DNA from: Lachnospiraceae bacterium UBA7182
GTDB taxonomy: Bacteria; Bacillota; Clostridia; Lachnospirales; Lachnospiraceae
Direction of reading: 5' to 3'
DNA length: 24,630 bases
Assembly (NCBI GenBank): GCA_002491115.1
Contig: DKVI01000112.1
Location: 12,890-37,519, forward strand
This document shows, piece after piece, positions 1 to 7,488 of this stretch (the first letter of the stretch is position 1; each line of letters opens with the position of its first letter). The position numbers were made by a program, and so were the translations under genes. Below the pieces are notes generated by a model that did no database searches, had not been told where the DNA came from, and was given only the letters and a program-made list of their open reading frames with translations.

Positions 1-483
1 GAGGCAGAGCGCTGCGGCATGTTCTATGTAAATGAGAGATGGCTTGGCGGTATGCTGACCAACTTCAAGACCATCCAGAGCAGGATCCAGAGACTGAAAG
101 AGATCGAGGCCATGGAGGCTGATGGCACATTCGACGTGCTGCCGAAGAAAGAAGTTATTATTCTGAAGAAACAGCTGGAGAAACTGCAGAAAAACCTGGG
201 CGGTATCAAAGAGATGAAGAAACTGCCGGATGCTATTTTTGTCGTTGATCCGAAGAAAGAGAGAATCTGTGTACAGGAAGCTCATACGCTGGGTATTCCG
301 CTGATCGGCATCTGTGATACCAACTGCGATCCCGAGGAACTGGATTATGTGATCCCCGGCAATGATGACGCTATCCGTGCCGTAAAACTGATCGTATCCA
401 AGATGGCAGATGCCGTTGTGGAGGCAAATCAGGGTGAGGCTGAGGAAGTCGAGGAGACGGAAGAGGAAGCCGTTGAGGAATAA
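1..483 (+). CDS. rpsB: 30S ribosomal protein S2, C-terminal part (5' end outside window)
   Basis: This is the last 160 residues of ribosomal protein S2, a small-subunit protein needed for assembly and translation initiation. The frame is open from base 1, so the start lies before the window. Recognisable S2 stretches are ERCGMFYVNERWLGGMLTNF at the visible N-terminus, LPDAIFVVDP, and GIPLIGICDTNCDPEELDYV, followed by DDAIRAVKLI. The protein ends in an acidic Glu-rich tail from about residue 145, which is common in Firmicutes S2. The next gene is tsf 32 bases downstream, the conserved rpsB-tsf order, so the two are almost certainly cotranscribed. The family is normally about 230-250 residues, so roughly a third is missing only because of the window edge. 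Confidence 0.97.
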   Translation, partial: EAERCGMFYVNERWLGGMLTNFKTIQSRIQRLKEIEAMEADGTFDVLPKKEVIILKKQLEKLQKNLGGIKEMKKLPDAIFVVDPKKERICVQEAHTLGIPLIGICDTNCDPEELDYVIPGNDDAIRAVKLIVSKMADAVVEANQGEAEEVEETEEEAVEE

Positions 484-515
484 TAGATCATAACCCATTT
501 CAGGAGGAAAATAGA

Positions 516-1451
516 ATGGCTATTACAGCAGCAGAGGTTAAGAAATTAAGAGAGACAACCGGAGCCGGTATGATGGACTGCAAGAAAGCCCTGACGGCTA
601 CCGAGGGTGATATGGACAAGGCCGTTGAGTGGCTGAGGGAAAAAGGACTGGCCACAGCCCAGAAGAAAGCCAGCCGTGTGGCGGCCGAGGGACTGTGTAA
701 AGTACTCGTATCCGAGGACGCGAAAAAGGCCGTAGTGGTCGAGGTAAATGCCGAGACAGACTTCGTGGCAAAGAATGAAAAGTTCCAGGGTTACGTGGCT
801 CAGGTGGCCGAGCAGGCCATGGAGACCGAGGCTCCCAACGTGGAAGCTTTCCTGGCCGAGACATGGAAATTTGATACCACCAAGACCGTGAACGAGGCGC
901 TGGCCGGCCAGATCGCCGTAATCGGTGAGAATATGAACATCCGTCGTTTTGCCAAGGTCAATGAGGAGAACGGTTTCGTAGCTCCCTACACCCATATGGG
1001 CGGTAAAATCGGTGTTCTGGTGGATGTGGAGACCGATGTGGTCAACGATGCGGTGAAAGAGATGGCCAACAATGTGGCTATGCAGGTGGCGGCCATGAAG
1101 CCGGTTTACGTTTCCACCGACGATGTTTCCGAGGAGTACAAACAGAAAGAGCTGGCCATCCTGGTGGCTCAGGCCAAGAACGATCCGAAAAACGCCAGCA
1201 AGCCGGACAATATCATCGAGAAGATGGTTACCGGCCGTCTGAATAAAGAGCTGAAAGAAGTATGCCTGCTTCAGCAGGAATACGTAAAGGCCGAGAATAA
1301 AGAGAATGTCGGCCAGTATGTGGCATCCGTTGCCAAAGCCAACGGCGCGAAGATCACGATCAAATCCTTTGTCCGTTTTGAAACCGGTGAGGGTATTGAG
1401 AAACGTGAGGAGAACTTCGCCGAGGAAGTGGCAAAACAGATGAATCAGTAG
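516..1451 (+). CDS. tsf: Translation elongation factor Ts
   Basis: This encodes EF-Ts, the cytoplasmic guanine-nucleotide exchange factor that recycles EF-Tu-GDP. The 311-residue product is close to the usual family length. The N-terminal UBA-like part (AEVKKLRETTGAGMMDCKKAL, split as residues 6-18 and 19-26) and the EF-Tu contact motif TDFVAKN near residue 80 are clear. The ATG follows an AGGAGG-type site (CAGGAGG, 502-508) at normal spacing. Codon use is strongly biased (GAG, GCC, AAG, CTG), as expected for a highly expressed translation gene and unlike most genes further along. No convincing terminator is visible between this stop and the decayed toxin gene downstream. Confidence 0.97.
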   Translation: MAITAAEVKKLRETTGAGMMDCKKALTATEGDMDKAVEWLREKGLATAQKKASRVAAEGLCKVLVSEDAKKAVVVEVNAETDFVAKNEKFQGYVAQVAEQAMETEAPNVEAFLAETWKFDTTKTVNEALAGQIAVIGENMNIRRFAKVNEENGFVAPYTHMGGKIGVLVDVETDVVNDAVKEMANNVAMQVAAMKPVYVSTDDVSEEYKQKELAILVAQAKNDPKNASKPDNIIEKMVTGRLNKELKEVCLLQQEYVKAENKENVGQYVASVAKANGAKITIKSFVRFETGEGIEKREENFAEEVAKQMNQ

Positions 1452-1499
1452 AAATTTGTCGAAATTAGATGAATAACATTACGATAAGAACCCTTGTAA

Positions 1500-1856
1500 G
1501 TGGTATTGATATACCATTTGCAGGGGGTTTATGTATTTATGGAATACTTATTTAATCTCGAAAGTCCATTTCAATCTTATGGTGGTGTAGAATTATATCC
1601 AAGCATACAGGCAAAGGCAGCCAGACTTTGTTATGGCCTGGTTAAAAATCATGCAATGATGGATGGCAATAAAAGAATCGGGTGTCATGCCATGTTAGTC
1701 TTTTTGGCATTAAATGTTTATGAGATTGAATATACGCAGAAAGAGTTAAGTTAAACGATTTATAACTTCTCCAGATAAAAGCTGCAAAATGAAAGCAATG
1801 GATAAAGATTTGAATTTGCCAAATGGCTGGCTGAACGCGAAAAATCTCACAATTAA
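1500..1856 (+). pseudogene. Doc/Fic-family toxin remnant with in-frame stops
   Basis: This is the C-terminal half of a Doc-like Fic-fold protein (death-on-curing toxin family, AMPylation or phosphorylation of targets such as EF-Tu). The recognisable core runs from LESPFQSYGG through ELYPSIQAKAARLCYGLVKN to the Fic motif HAMMDGNKRIG, with the motif histidine at codon 51 counted from 1500. The open frame stops at TAA 1752. Family-like sequence then continues in the same frame (TIYNFSR, later FEFAKWLAERE) through further stops at 1776 and 1803, ending at 1854. The N-terminal part is not recognisable and there is no Phd-type antitoxin gene between tsf and this point. I read it as a decayed toxin gene. 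A short 84-residue product from GTG 1500 is possible but unlikely to be active. Confidence 0.75.
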
Positions 1857-1953
1857 CATTTCTTAAACAAAAATCAAACATGATATAAATAAAAAGATGC
1901 TATTCTCTCATCATCCAAAGAAATACAAAATGTATCAGAAAAGAGGTTAAGAC

Positions 1954-2253
1954 ATGGCAAAATCAAAGCTGGTGAAGGCGAATGAGAGAATTGCAGAGGG
2001 AGTCGTCGGCGGTTATAAAAAGATCGAGGAAGGTGTGGTCGGCGGCTACAAAAAGATCGAAAAAGGAGCAATGGGAGGATTCAACAGGATTGTCGATCAG
2101 TTTGTGGACAATTTCCTGGCAAAAGAAGGCGAGTCCGTAAAAGATGCAAGAAAGCGGCTGGCCGCAGAACAGCAGGCAGCGAGGGAGAAGGGCAGGCAAA
2201 AGGCAGAAGACGCCGGCGCGCAGGCAAGAAGAAAGGCAGGGTTTGAATCTTGA
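1954..2253 (+). CDS. Small 11-residue-repeat amphipathic protein, function unknown
   Basis: This encodes a 99-residue soluble protein of unknown function. The ATG has an AGAGG site seven bases upstream (1942-1946). From about residue 6 the sequence falls into 11-residue units such as VGGYKKIEEGV, VGGYKKIEKGA and MGGFNRIVDQF. Charged KKIEE faces alternate with small or hydrophobic VVGG faces. Regular 11-residue repeats of this kind form long amphipathic helices, as in synucleins and apolipoproteins, so membrane-surface binding is a reasonable inference. The C-terminal third is highly charged (AAEQQAAREKGRQKAEDAG) and probably helical. The stop codon overlaps the TTG start of the membrane protein that follows, suggesting coupled translation and a shared role at the membrane. 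Confidence 0.8.
   Translation: MAKSKLVKANERIAEGVVGGYKKIEEGVVGGYKKIEKGAMGGFNRIVDQFVDNFLAKEGESVKDARKRLAAEQQAAREKGRQKAEDAGAQARRKAGFES
1999..2097 (+). repeat. 33-base tandem repeat encoding 11-residue units
   Basis: Three consecutive 33-base units (1999-2031, 2032-2064, 2065-2097) encode GVVGGYKKIEE, GVVGGYKKIEK and GAMGGFNRIVD. The first two differ at only a few bases; the third is more diverged. The pattern indicates internal duplication inside the coding sequence. Confidence 0.85.
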
Positions 2254-2618
2254 AAAAAAGTACATTTGTAGCGACAATTTTGGGAACTGTCGGAGGAATT
2301 TTATTTGCGCTGGGAATGTGTATGACATTGATACCAGAGTGGAATGCGTTTCAGCCGGGCGTCATTATGGGAGTCATCGGAGCGGTTGTGCTTCTTTCCA
2401 TGGTGCTTATATGGAGAAAGATGGAAAACAAAGCACCGGTTAAGTTATCAGGAAAAGCTATCGGCGCGACGCTGATGGGAATTGTCGGCGCTTTATTGTT
2501 AGGCGTCGGTATGTGCCTGACTATGGTGTATAGTCATATGGTCATGGGTATTGTGATTGGGATCGTGGGCATAGTGGTTCTCATTTGCCTGATTCCGTTT
2601 ATAAAAGGATTAAAATAA
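2250..2618 (+). CDS. Small four-helix membrane protein with internal duplication
   Basis: This encodes a 122-residue hydrophobic protein with four predicted membrane helices (about residues 5-25, 36-54, 70-90 and 95-117). The two halves resemble one another: ATILGTVGGILFALGMCMTL matches ATLMGIVGALLLGVGMCLTM, and each is followed by a helix starting with G(V/I)(I/V)MGVIGAVV or MGIVIGIVGIVV. It therefore looks like a duplicated two-helix unit. Between the halves is a short charged loop, WRKMENK. The start is TTG at 2250, overlapping the previous stop, with GGCAGGG about nine bases upstream. I do not recognise a characterised family. Its overlap with the amphipathic repeat gene suggests the two proteins act together at the membrane. 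A hairpin terminator follows directly. Confidence 0.8.
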   Translation: MKKSTFVATILGTVGGILFALGMCMTLIPEWNAFQPGVIMGVIGAVVLLSMVLIWRKMENKAPVKLSGKAIGATLMGIVGALLLGVGMCLTMVYSHMVMGIVIGIVGIVVLICLIPFIKGLK

Positions 2619-2631
2619 GTATAATCTGAAG

Positions 2632-2671
2632 TGTGCGGCAGATAACAGGATTTCTGCCGCGCGCTTTATTT
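2632..2671 (+). terminator. Probable intrinsic terminator after the small membrane-protein pair
   Basis: GCGGCAGA (2635-2642) pairs perfectly with TCTGCCGC (2653-2660) around a 10-base loop and can extend outward with G-U pairs. A T-rich but interrupted run (TTTATTT) follows. The stem is strong and the tail is moderate. Confidence 0.65.
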
Positions 2672-2835
2672 GTGTCTGTTCACATTTTAGACAAAAATAG
2701 CAAACAGGAAAAGATTAAGCAAACAGGCTTTTGTTCCGATATATATAATATAAGACAACGAACTCCCATAGTATACCCGCAGGAACGCTCCGGGCAGGAT
2801 GGGGGCTGTAGCGGAATTTTATGGAGGACTCCATC

Positions 2836-3906
2836 ATGCAAAAGATACTGGTAGTAGATGACGCGGAGCTGAACCGTGAACTGCTGCGGGAGATACTAAA
2901 AGACGATTATCAGGTGGATGAGGCAGAAAACGGGGAAGTTGCCCTGCAAAACCTGGAAGAATGCCACGACGAGGTGGTGGCGCTCCTTCTGGATCTCCAG
3001 ATGCCCCGCATGGACGGTTTCGCGGTCATCGATGAAATGAAGAAAAAAGGATGGATAAAAAATATTCCGGTATTGATCATAAGCGGTGAATATGCCGTAG
3101 AGGTGGAAAACAGGTGCTTTGAACTGGGAGTTTCGGATTTTATCCACAAACCTTTTGAACAGTCCATCGTCAAAAATCGGGTAAAAAACGCGATCGAGCT
3201 GTTTTCCTGTAAAAACCAGCTGGAGCAGAAAGTGGAGGAACAGGCAATTGCTCTGAAAAAGCAGGACATCATTATCCAGGAACAGGCAGAAAAGCTGATG
3301 GAGGCCAAACCTTTCAGCCGGTTGATGATGGAGTACGGTTCTGCTATCATGGAAGTAGAAACCCGGCTGAAAGTGCTGAATGCGGAGTTCTCCCAGGAGT
3401 ATAACAGAAATCCCTTTGAGTCAATCAAAAGCCGGTTAAAATCCGCTGCCAGTATCTATGAGAAATTAAAGAGGAAAGGTTATCCGATTACAACTGAAAG
3501 TATCAGGGAACATTTGAACGATGTGGCGGGAATCCGCGTGATCTGTTCCTTTCCCGACGATATTTACCGTCTGGCGAAGCTTCTGATGAAACAGGACGGA
3601 ATCATACTGGTGCGGGAGAAGGATTATATTAAATATCCCAAACCCAACGGCTACAGAAGTCTCCATCTGATCTTAAGTGTACCGATCTATCTTTCAAACG
3701 AGAAAAAATATGTGAAAGTGGAGGTGCAGTTTCGCACCATCGCCATGGATTTCTGGGCAAGTCTGGAACATAAACTGAAATATAAAAAACATGTGGAAGA
3801 AGCGGACGAAATCGAAAAGCAGCTGAGGATCTGCGCCGACTCTATCGAAGTACTGGATTATCAGATGCAGGAAATCCGCAATAAGATTGACAGCGCTAAA
3901 GGATAA
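2836..3906 (+). CDS. Response-regulator receiver fused to a small alarmone (ppGpp) synthetase
   Basis: This 356-residue cytoplasmic protein joins a CheY-like receiver to a RelA/SpoT-type synthetase, which transfers pyrophosphate from ATP to GDP or GTP. In the receiver (1-123) the acidic pair D8/D9, phosphoacceptor D53 (LLLDLQMPRMDG), S83 and K105 (KPF) are all present, so phosphorylation looks possible. Residues about 125-158 form a likely coiled coil (LEQKVEEQAIALKKQ). The synthetase spans about 165-356 and resembles YjbM/YwaC-type enzymes: KSRLKSAASIYEKL, D229 in NDVAGIRV, KPNGYRSLH, E296 in VEVQFRT, then DFWASLEHKLKYK. No hydrolase domain is present. I chose ATG 2836 because GGAGG at 2823-2827 sits eight bases upstream; an in-frame ATG at 2821 has no such site. 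A TATAAT-like -10 lies at 2744-2749 without a clear -35. No histidine kinase is nearby. Confidence 0.93.
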   Translation: MQKILVVDDAELNRELLREILKDDYQVDEAENGEVALQNLEECHDEVVALLLDLQMPRMDGFAVIDEMKKKGWIKNIPVLIISGEYAVEVENRCFELGVSDFIHKPFEQSIVKNRVKNAIELFSCKNQLEQKVEEQAIALKKQDIIIQEQAEKLMEAKPFSRLMMEYGSAIMEVETRLKVLNAEFSQEYNRNPFESIKSRLKSAASIYEKLKRKGYPITTESIREHLNDVAGIRVICSFPDDIYRLAKLLMKQDGIILVREKDYIKYPKPNGYRSLHLILSVPIYLSNEKKYVKVEVQFRTIAMDFWASLEHKLKYKKHVEEADEIEKQLRICADSIEVLDYQMQEIRNKIDSAKG

Positions 3907-3955
3907 GCTGCATGAAAGCCGGAGGAATTGGGCAGATTATTACCGGAGGTGTCGC

Positions 3956-4162
3956 ATGGAAGAAGGAAATATCGTATTTTATGTGGACAATGGAAACGTG
4001 TATTCCGGTAAAGTGACGGAGGTCACATACACAAAACCCGGTTTTACCTTCGGAATTGACAGTTACGGCGACTGTTCCGGACAGTACAGAATTTCGTCGG
4101 ATCAGATCGGCAGAACTGTATTTCTGAACAAGGAGGACGCGGCAGAGGCAGCGAAGGATTAA
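3956..4162 (+). CDS. Small conserved-looking protein of unknown function
   Basis: This encodes a 68-residue protein that I cannot assign to a named family. The start is ATG 3956, supported by GGAGG at 3945-3949 six bases upstream; an upstream in-frame ATG at 3887 would overlap the preceding gene and lacks a ribosome site. The sequence alternates short strands and turns (NIVFYVDNGNVYSGKVTEV, then GFTFGIDSYGD and IGRTVFLNKED), which suggests a small all-beta fold such as an SH3-like barrel. There are no membrane segments or signal peptide. It lies 49 bases after the receiver-synthetase gene and ahead of a strong terminator, so it probably shares that transcript. Whether it takes part in alarmone control is unknown. 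Confidence 0.7.
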   Translation: MEEGNIVFYVDNGNVYSGKVTEVTYTKPGFTFGIDSYGDCSGQYRISSDQIGRTVFLNKEDAAEAAKD

Positions 4163-4170
4163 AAATGAAA

Positions 4171-4223
4171 AGGAGTGTCGTAAAATAACCAGGTTTCAGT
4201 TATGGAGCGACGCTTCTTTTTTC
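4171..4223 (+). terminator. Strong intrinsic terminator
   Basis: AGGAGTGTCGT (4171-4181) pairs over 11 positions, including G-U pairs, with GCGACGCTTCT (4207-4217). An inner ATAAC/GTTAT pairing continues the stem, and the T-rich run TTCTTTTTTC (4214-4223) completes a rho-independent terminator. It separates the alarmone synthetase transcript from the phosphonate operon. Confidence 0.85.
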
Positions 4224-4253
4224 TTTGATTTTAAGAAAGTGCTTATTTCTTCC

Positions 4254-4282
4254 TCGACAAGTCCCTGCAGTGATGGTAAGAT
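4254..4282 (+). promoter_or_regulatory. Candidate promoter of the phosphonate operon
   Basis: TCGACA (4254-4259), 17 bases, then TAAGAT (4277-4282) fits a sigma-A promoter moderately well. It lies between the upstream terminator and the first phosphonate gene, giving a leader of about 30 bases before the ATG at 4319. Confidence 0.45.
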
Positions 4283-4318
4283 GTTACTGTTAATTTAAAA
4301 TAATCAGGAGACGTTATA

Positions 4319-6334
4319 ATGATGAAAGCTTTGATTTTAAATTCTGGTATGGGCAGCCGCATGGGCATGCTGACTTCCGAACATCCCAAGTGCATGACGG
4401 AGATTTCCAATAAAGATACCATTTTAAGCCGCCAGCTGAAACAGCTTGCGCAGGCAGGAGTAGAGGAAGTGGTCATGACAACAGGACTTTTTGACAGTGT
4501 GCTGGTCAATTATTGCCAGAGTCTTGACCTGCCTTTGCATATAACTTTTGTGAAGAATCCGGTCTACGATAAGACCAATTATATTTATTCGATCTACTGC
4601 GCCAGAGAAGCCTTAAAGGATGACGATATCATCCTGATGCACGGAGATCTGGTGTTTGAAAACAGCGTGCTGGACGACGTGCTGGCAAGCGAGGAAAGCT
4701 GTATGACCGTCAGCTCCAGGCTTGCGCTGCCTGAGAAAGATTTTAAAGCGGTCATTCAGGACGGATACATTACCAAAGTGGGCATTGAATTTTTCAACGA
4801 CGCGCTGGCGGCGCAGCCCTTATATAAACTGAATCAAAAGGACTGGAAGGTCTGGCTTGCGCGGATCAGGTTTTTCTGCGAAAACCAGAACACCGGATGC
4901 TACGCGGAAAACGCCTTCAATGAAGTGTCCGATGCATGTCGGATTCGGCCGCTGGATGTGGGGGACAGGCTGTGCGCGGAGATCGACGATCCGCAGGATC
5001 TGGCTGTGGTATCGGATAAAATTCGTCAGATAGAAAAGAGGACTGTTTATATGTGTTTTTCCACGGATATCATTCATACCGGACATATTTCCATTATCAA
5101 AAAAGCGGCAAAACTTGGCAGGCTGATCGTGGGCGTCCTTTCAGACGAGGCGGTCGTCAGTTACAAGCGCTTTCCGCTTCTGCCCTATTCAGAGAGAAAA
5201 GCACTGTTTGAGAATATTTCCGATGTATATAAAGTGGTGGAGCAAAGCGATCTAAGCTACAGAGAGAACCTGGAGAAATACAGACCTGACTATGTGGTCC
5301 ATGGGGATGACTGGGTGAAAGGATTCCAAAAGCCCATCCGGGAAGAAGTGCTGGAAGTCCTCTGCAGGTACGGCGGAAGACTGGTGGAATTTCCCTATTC
5401 CGACGATGAGAAATACAAAAAGCTGGAAAGCCGCGCCAGAGCAGATCTGTCCCTTCCGGATGTGCGCCGGGCGCGCCTGAAAAAGGCCATCGGTATGAAA
5501 GGACTGGTGACTGCCATGGAAGCCCACAGCGGAATTACCGGACTGATTGTGGAAAAAACTGCCGTCTATGAGGACGGAAAAGCAAGGCAGTTTGATGCCA
5601 TGTGGGTCAGTTCCCTGTGTGATTCGACCGCCAAAGGCAAACCGGATATTGAGCTGGTGGATATGACTTCCCGCTTCCGTACCATCGATGATATTATGGA
5701 AGTGACCACAAAGCCGATCATATTTGACGGCGATACAGGCGGATTGATCGAGCATTTTGTCTACACGGTTAAATCGCTGGAACGGATGGGAGTTTCTGCC
5801 GTTATTATAGAAGATAAGACGGGACTTAAGAAAAATTCTCTGTTTGGCACGGAAGTGCCTCAGACCCAGGATACCATCGAAAATTTCTGTGCCAAGATCA
5901 TGGCAGGGAAGCGGGCGCAGAAGACGAAGGAATTTATGATAATTGCCCGCATTGAAAGCCTGATCCTGGAACAGGGAATGGAAGACGCGCTTGCGCGTGC
6001 GTTCGCCTACACAAAAGCCGGAGCCGACGGCATTATGATTCACAGCCGGAGAAAAGAGCCGGATGAGATTTTTACATTTGTGGAAAAGTTCCGGGCGGAG
6101 GATAAGCTCTCACCGGTGGTGGTGGTGCCGACTTCTTTTAATGCGGTGACGGAAGAAGAATTTAAGGCCCGTGGTGTTAACGTGGTTATTTATGCGAATC
6201 AGCTTACCCGGACCGGATTTCCAGCCATGCAGAATGCGGCGAAGAGCATTCTTACCCATCATCGTGCGAAAGAATGCGACGAACTGTGCATGTCAATTAA
6301 GGATATTATTACGCTGATTCCGGAGGAAGATTAA
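4319..6334 (+). CDS. aepX: Phosphoenolpyruvate mutase fused to two nucleotidyltransferase domains
   Basis: This 671-residue cytoplasmic enzyme carries the committed step of phosphonate synthesis, rearranging PEP to phosphonopyruvate. Residues 1-235 form a sugar-nucleotidyltransferase-like (LicC/MobA-type) domain: NSGMGSRMG at 8-16, P23-K24, and D110 in HGDLVF. Residues about 240-385 form a cytidylyltransferase-like domain with the HxGH motif (HTGH, 253-256) and HGDDW; its usual C-terminal ISST-type motif is not visible. Residues about 390-671 form PEP mutase, with the hallmark EDKTGLKKNS at 498-507 and FDGDTGG upstream. AGGAG at 4306-4310 precedes ATG 4319; ATG 4322 is an alternative start. 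By analogy with activated phosphonate pathways (LicC-like domains such as in PntC), the N-terminal domain may attach CMP to the finished phosphonate. It heads a three-gene operon. Confidence 0.92.
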   Translation: MMKALILNSGMGSRMGMLTSEHPKCMTEISNKDTILSRQLKQLAQAGVEEVVMTTGLFDSVLVNYCQSLDLPLHITFVKNPVYDKTNYIYSIYCAREALKDDDIILMHGDLVFENSVLDDVLASEESCMTVSSRLALPEKDFKAVIQDGYITKVGIEFFNDALAAQPLYKLNQKDWKVWLARIRFFCENQNTGCYAENAFNEVSDACRIRPLDVGDRLCAEIDDPQDLAVVSDKIRQIEKRTVYMCFSTDIIHTGHISIIKKAAKLGRLIVGVLSDEAVVSYKRFPLLPYSERKALFENISDVYKVVEQSDLSYRENLEKYRPDYVVHGDDWVKGFQKPIREEVLEVLCRYGGRLVEFPYSDDEKYKKLESRARADLSLPDVRRARLKKAIGMKGLVTAMEAHSGITGLIVEKTAVYEDGKARQFDAMWVSSLCDSTAKGKPDIELVDMTSRFRTIDDIMEVTTKPIIFDGDTGGLIEHFVYTVKSLERMGVSAVIIEDKTGLKKNSLFGTEVPQTQDTIENFCAKIMAGKRAQKTKEFMIIARIESLILEQGMEDALARAFAYTKAGADGIMIHSRRKEPDEIFTFVEKFRAEDKLSPVVVVPTSFNAVTEEEFKARGVNVVIYANQLTRTGFPAMQNAAKSILTHHRAKECDELCMSIKDIITLIPEED

Positions 6335-6335
6335 T

Positions 6336-7439
6336 ATGGCTGATCTGTTATCGTCCGCGCAGGAAATCGCGCCATTGTTAAAAGAAAAACAAATAAATTC
6401 CGTTCTTCTGGTTTGCGGAGCGTCTTTTTTAAAACAGCCGGTTTATCAGATAATCTGCGATGCTGTATCTGAGGCGGGGGCAAAGCTTACCCGGTTTTCG
6501 GATTTTTCGCCCAACCCTGTCTATGAATCGGTGGTAAAAGGAGTGCAGGTATTTCTTACTCATCACTGCGACTTTATCATTGCTGTAGGCGGGGGAAGCG
6601 CCATGGACGTGGCAAAATGTATCAAACTTTTCTGGAACATGGACCAGGAAGAGAATTATCTTGGACAGAAAATCGCAGAAAATGCGGTGCCGCTGCTGGC
6701 GATTCCCACCACGGCGGGTACCGGCAGCGAAGCGACCCGATTTGCTGTGATCTATTATGAAGGGAATAAACAGTCGGTTGCACATATAAGCTGTATACCC
6801 GGTTATGTGCTTCTGGACGCATCTTTACTGGAAACACTTCCTCTCTATCAGAGAAAGGCGACCCTCCTGGACGCGCTTTGCCACGGAATAGAATCCTACT
6901 GGTCCGTAAATGCCTCAGACGAAAGCAGGCGGTACGCGGCCGAGGCAATCCGGGGAGTATTTGCGTACGAGAAAAAATATCTGGCCAATGAACGGGAAGG
7001 GAATGAAGGTATGCTTAAGGCGGCCCACAGGGCAGGCCAGGCGATCGACCTTACACAGACCACCGCGGGCCATGCCATGTGCTATAAGCTGACCAGCTTC
7101 TACGGGCTTGCCCATGGCCATGCGGCGGCGCTTTGCGTAGAAGCACTGTGGGAATATATGGCGGATCATACACAGGACTGTGTGGACCCGAGGGGAGAAG
7201 CCTGTCTGAAAGAAACCTTCCTGGGACTTGCGCAGGCAATGGGGTGCGCGTCCGTGAAAGAGTCTGTCTTAAAATACAGAGAATTTCTGGACAGTCTGGA
7301 ACTTTCCAGGCCTGTATTAAAAGAAGAAAAGGAGCTGGAAATTCTGAAAAAATCCGTAAATCCCGACCGGCTGAAAAACAATCCGGTCAGGCTTACGGAG
7401 GATGTGCTGGAAGAACTGTATAAAAAAATAGTAAGATAA
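6336..7439 (+). CDS. Iron-type alcohol dehydrogenase, probable phosphonoacetaldehyde reductase
   Basis: This encodes a 367-residue group III (iron-containing) alcohol dehydrogenase, close to the usual family length of about 380. The nucleotide-binding motif GGGSAMDVAK begins at residue 85, and PTTAGTGSEAT follows. Metal ligands are D179, H183 (DALCHGIES), H246 (AGHAMC) and H260 (LAHGHA), with the expected 14-residue spacing between the last two. The gene begins one base after the PEP mutase stop, with GGAGG at 6322-6326 inside that gene. Lying between PEP mutase and phosphonopyruvate decarboxylase, it most likely reduces phosphonoacetaldehyde to 2-hydroxyethylphosphonate, as its relatives PhpC, FomC and DhpG do. 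Substrate assignment is inferred from context; the family itself is broad. Confidence 0.88.
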   Translation: MADLLSSAQEIAPLLKEKQINSVLLVCGASFLKQPVYQIICDAVSEAGAKLTRFSDFSPNPVYESVVKGVQVFLTHHCDFIIAVGGGSAMDVAKCIKLFWNMDQEENYLGQKIAENAVPLLAIPTTAGTGSEATRFAVIYYEGNKQSVAHISCIPGYVLLDASLLETLPLYQRKATLLDALCHGIESYWSVNASDESRRYAAEAIRGVFAYEKKYLANEREGNEGMLKAAHRAGQAIDLTQTTAGHAMCYKLTSFYGLAHGHAAALCVEALWEYMADHTQDCVDPRGEACLKETFLGLAQAMGCASVKESVLKYREFLDSLELSRPVLKEEKELEILKKSVNPDRLKNNPVRLTEDVLEELYKKIVR

Positions 7440-7488
7440 TTGTGAGCGGTTGCAGCAAAACCATCATAAAATATATTCAGGAGTTAAA

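Noticed and set aside
546..995. 149-codon minus-strand frame in tsf
   Set aside because: Antisense shadow produced by strong codon bias in tsf.
2633..2854. 73-codon open frame upstream of the receiver-synthetase gene
   Set aside because: It starts within a terminator hairpin, has no ribosome site or protein-like pattern, and overlaps the true gene's ribosome site.
5252..6043. Long 263-codon frame on the minus strand inside the PEP mutase gene
   Set aside because: It is the antisense shadow of a well-supported gene; composition is His/Phe/Arg-rich with no family signature and no ribosome site.
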